From Thioclava sp. SK-1 (lineage in GTDB: Bacteria; Pseudomonadota; Alphaproteobacteria; Rhodobacterales; Rhodobacteraceae), in NCBI RefSeq assembly GCF_001705665.1, contig NZ_MDHA01000025.1, forward strand, positions 62,001 to 126,000: a stretch of 64,000 nt of DNA, written 5' to 3'. Made by a program: the position numbers and the translations under genes. The notes beneath the pieces are model-generated. The model had not been told where the DNA came from, did no database searches, and saw nothing but the letters and a program-made list of their open reading frames with translations. This document shows, one piece after another, positions 63,802-64,000 of this stretch; the first letter of the stretch is position 1; each line of letters opens with the position of its first letter.

Positions 63802-63900
63802 AGGATCGAATTTGAGGCGACTAAAAACTACCACCGAAGGTTGGCGCATCTTCTCGCCCAAACCGGGGTCAAGCTGAAGTTAGCCTCGTCCGCCGGGCCC
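63802..63900 (+). pseudogene. Possible remnant of an IS110-type transposase
   Basis: Plus-strand RIEFEATKNYHRRLAHLLAQ resembles the conserved E-x-T-G-N-Y-H-R-x-L-A segment near the N-terminus of IS110-family transposases. The match stops soon after, and the rest (to 64000) shows no gene. A decayed fragment is likely. The region 63211-63436, between the tRNA and the IS3 remnant, shows nothing recognised. Confidence 0.5.
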
Positions 63901-64000
63901 CCACCCGAACGCGGGGGATTACCGAGCCAGCGCGCCGCCGGCTTTAGAATTTGCCCAGCGAGCTGTGGAGAGACTCCAAATTACAGTCAAGGCGGCAAAA

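Noticed and set aside
1-64000. CRISPR arrays, prophage or defence systems
   Set aside because: No regularly spaced direct repeats, phage structural genes or known defence genes were seen on either strand.

Overview
The window is chromosomal DNA of an alphaproteobacterium of the Rhodobacteraceae (Roseobacter group). The evidence is gene content and order: ccoNOQP-ccoGHIS beside fnrL and hemN, UPF0262 followed by a low-molecular-weight phosphatase, infA-maf-rng-yacG-tRNA-Phe, and xdhABC followed by a BMP-type ABC transporter. The DNA is G+C-rich, densely coding, and full of ATGA-type start/stop overlaps. Nearly all genes are intact and recognisable; no phage, CRISPR array or defence island is visible.

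Layout. 1-3277: dnaE (minus, runs off the left edge). 3396-3881: SRPBCC protein. 4089-13828: purine operon, xdhABC plus an ABC importer with two permeases, an extra 126-residue membrane protein between them, and a BMP-type binding protein. 14062-16920: OmpA-like protein and lytic transglycosylase. 17043-20954: FtsX-type exporter pair divergent from tesA. 20993-26882: MFS transporter, FAD oxidoreductase and haem genes hemC, hemE, hemF. 27052-32597: lipoprotein, SDR, RsmC-like methyltransferase, clpS, a HAD gene broken by an amber codon, and a D,D-carboxypeptidase with a C-terminal SPOR-type domain. 32698-44035: microaerobic block, ccoS, ccoI, ccoH, ccoG, ccoP, ccoQ, ccoO, ccoN, a universal stress protein, fnrL and hemN, with four FNR-type boxes. 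44086-51145: glycosyltransferase coupled to yejABEF. 51379-56853: membrane-bound cytochrome c, pheA, SRPBCC protein, nudC and a cyclic-nucleotide phosphodiesterase/nucleotidase. 57036-59656: NMT1-type ABC importer. 59778-63004: UPF0262, phosphatase, infA, maf, rng, yacG. 63135-63210: tRNA-Phe, followed by decayed insertion-sequence fragments to the right edge.

How the parts work together. FnrL probably controls the cbb3 oxidase, its assembly genes, the stress protein and oxygen-independent haem synthesis (hemN). hemC, hemE and the oxygen-dependent hemF lie elsewhere in the window. The xdh operon probably imports and oxidises purines.

Most notable observations: (i) a two-hairpin repeat present three times, twice between convergent genes and once inserted in frame in xdhB; (ii) a TGG-to-TAG nonsense codon in the HAD gene, next to its catalytic motif; (iii) an SDR with Cys in place of the catalytic Lys; (iv) an FNR box exactly 41.5 bp upstream of the hemN ATG, which suggests a leaderless mRNA. 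I did not find a clearly new multi-gene system. Everything here was read by eye, without database searches.
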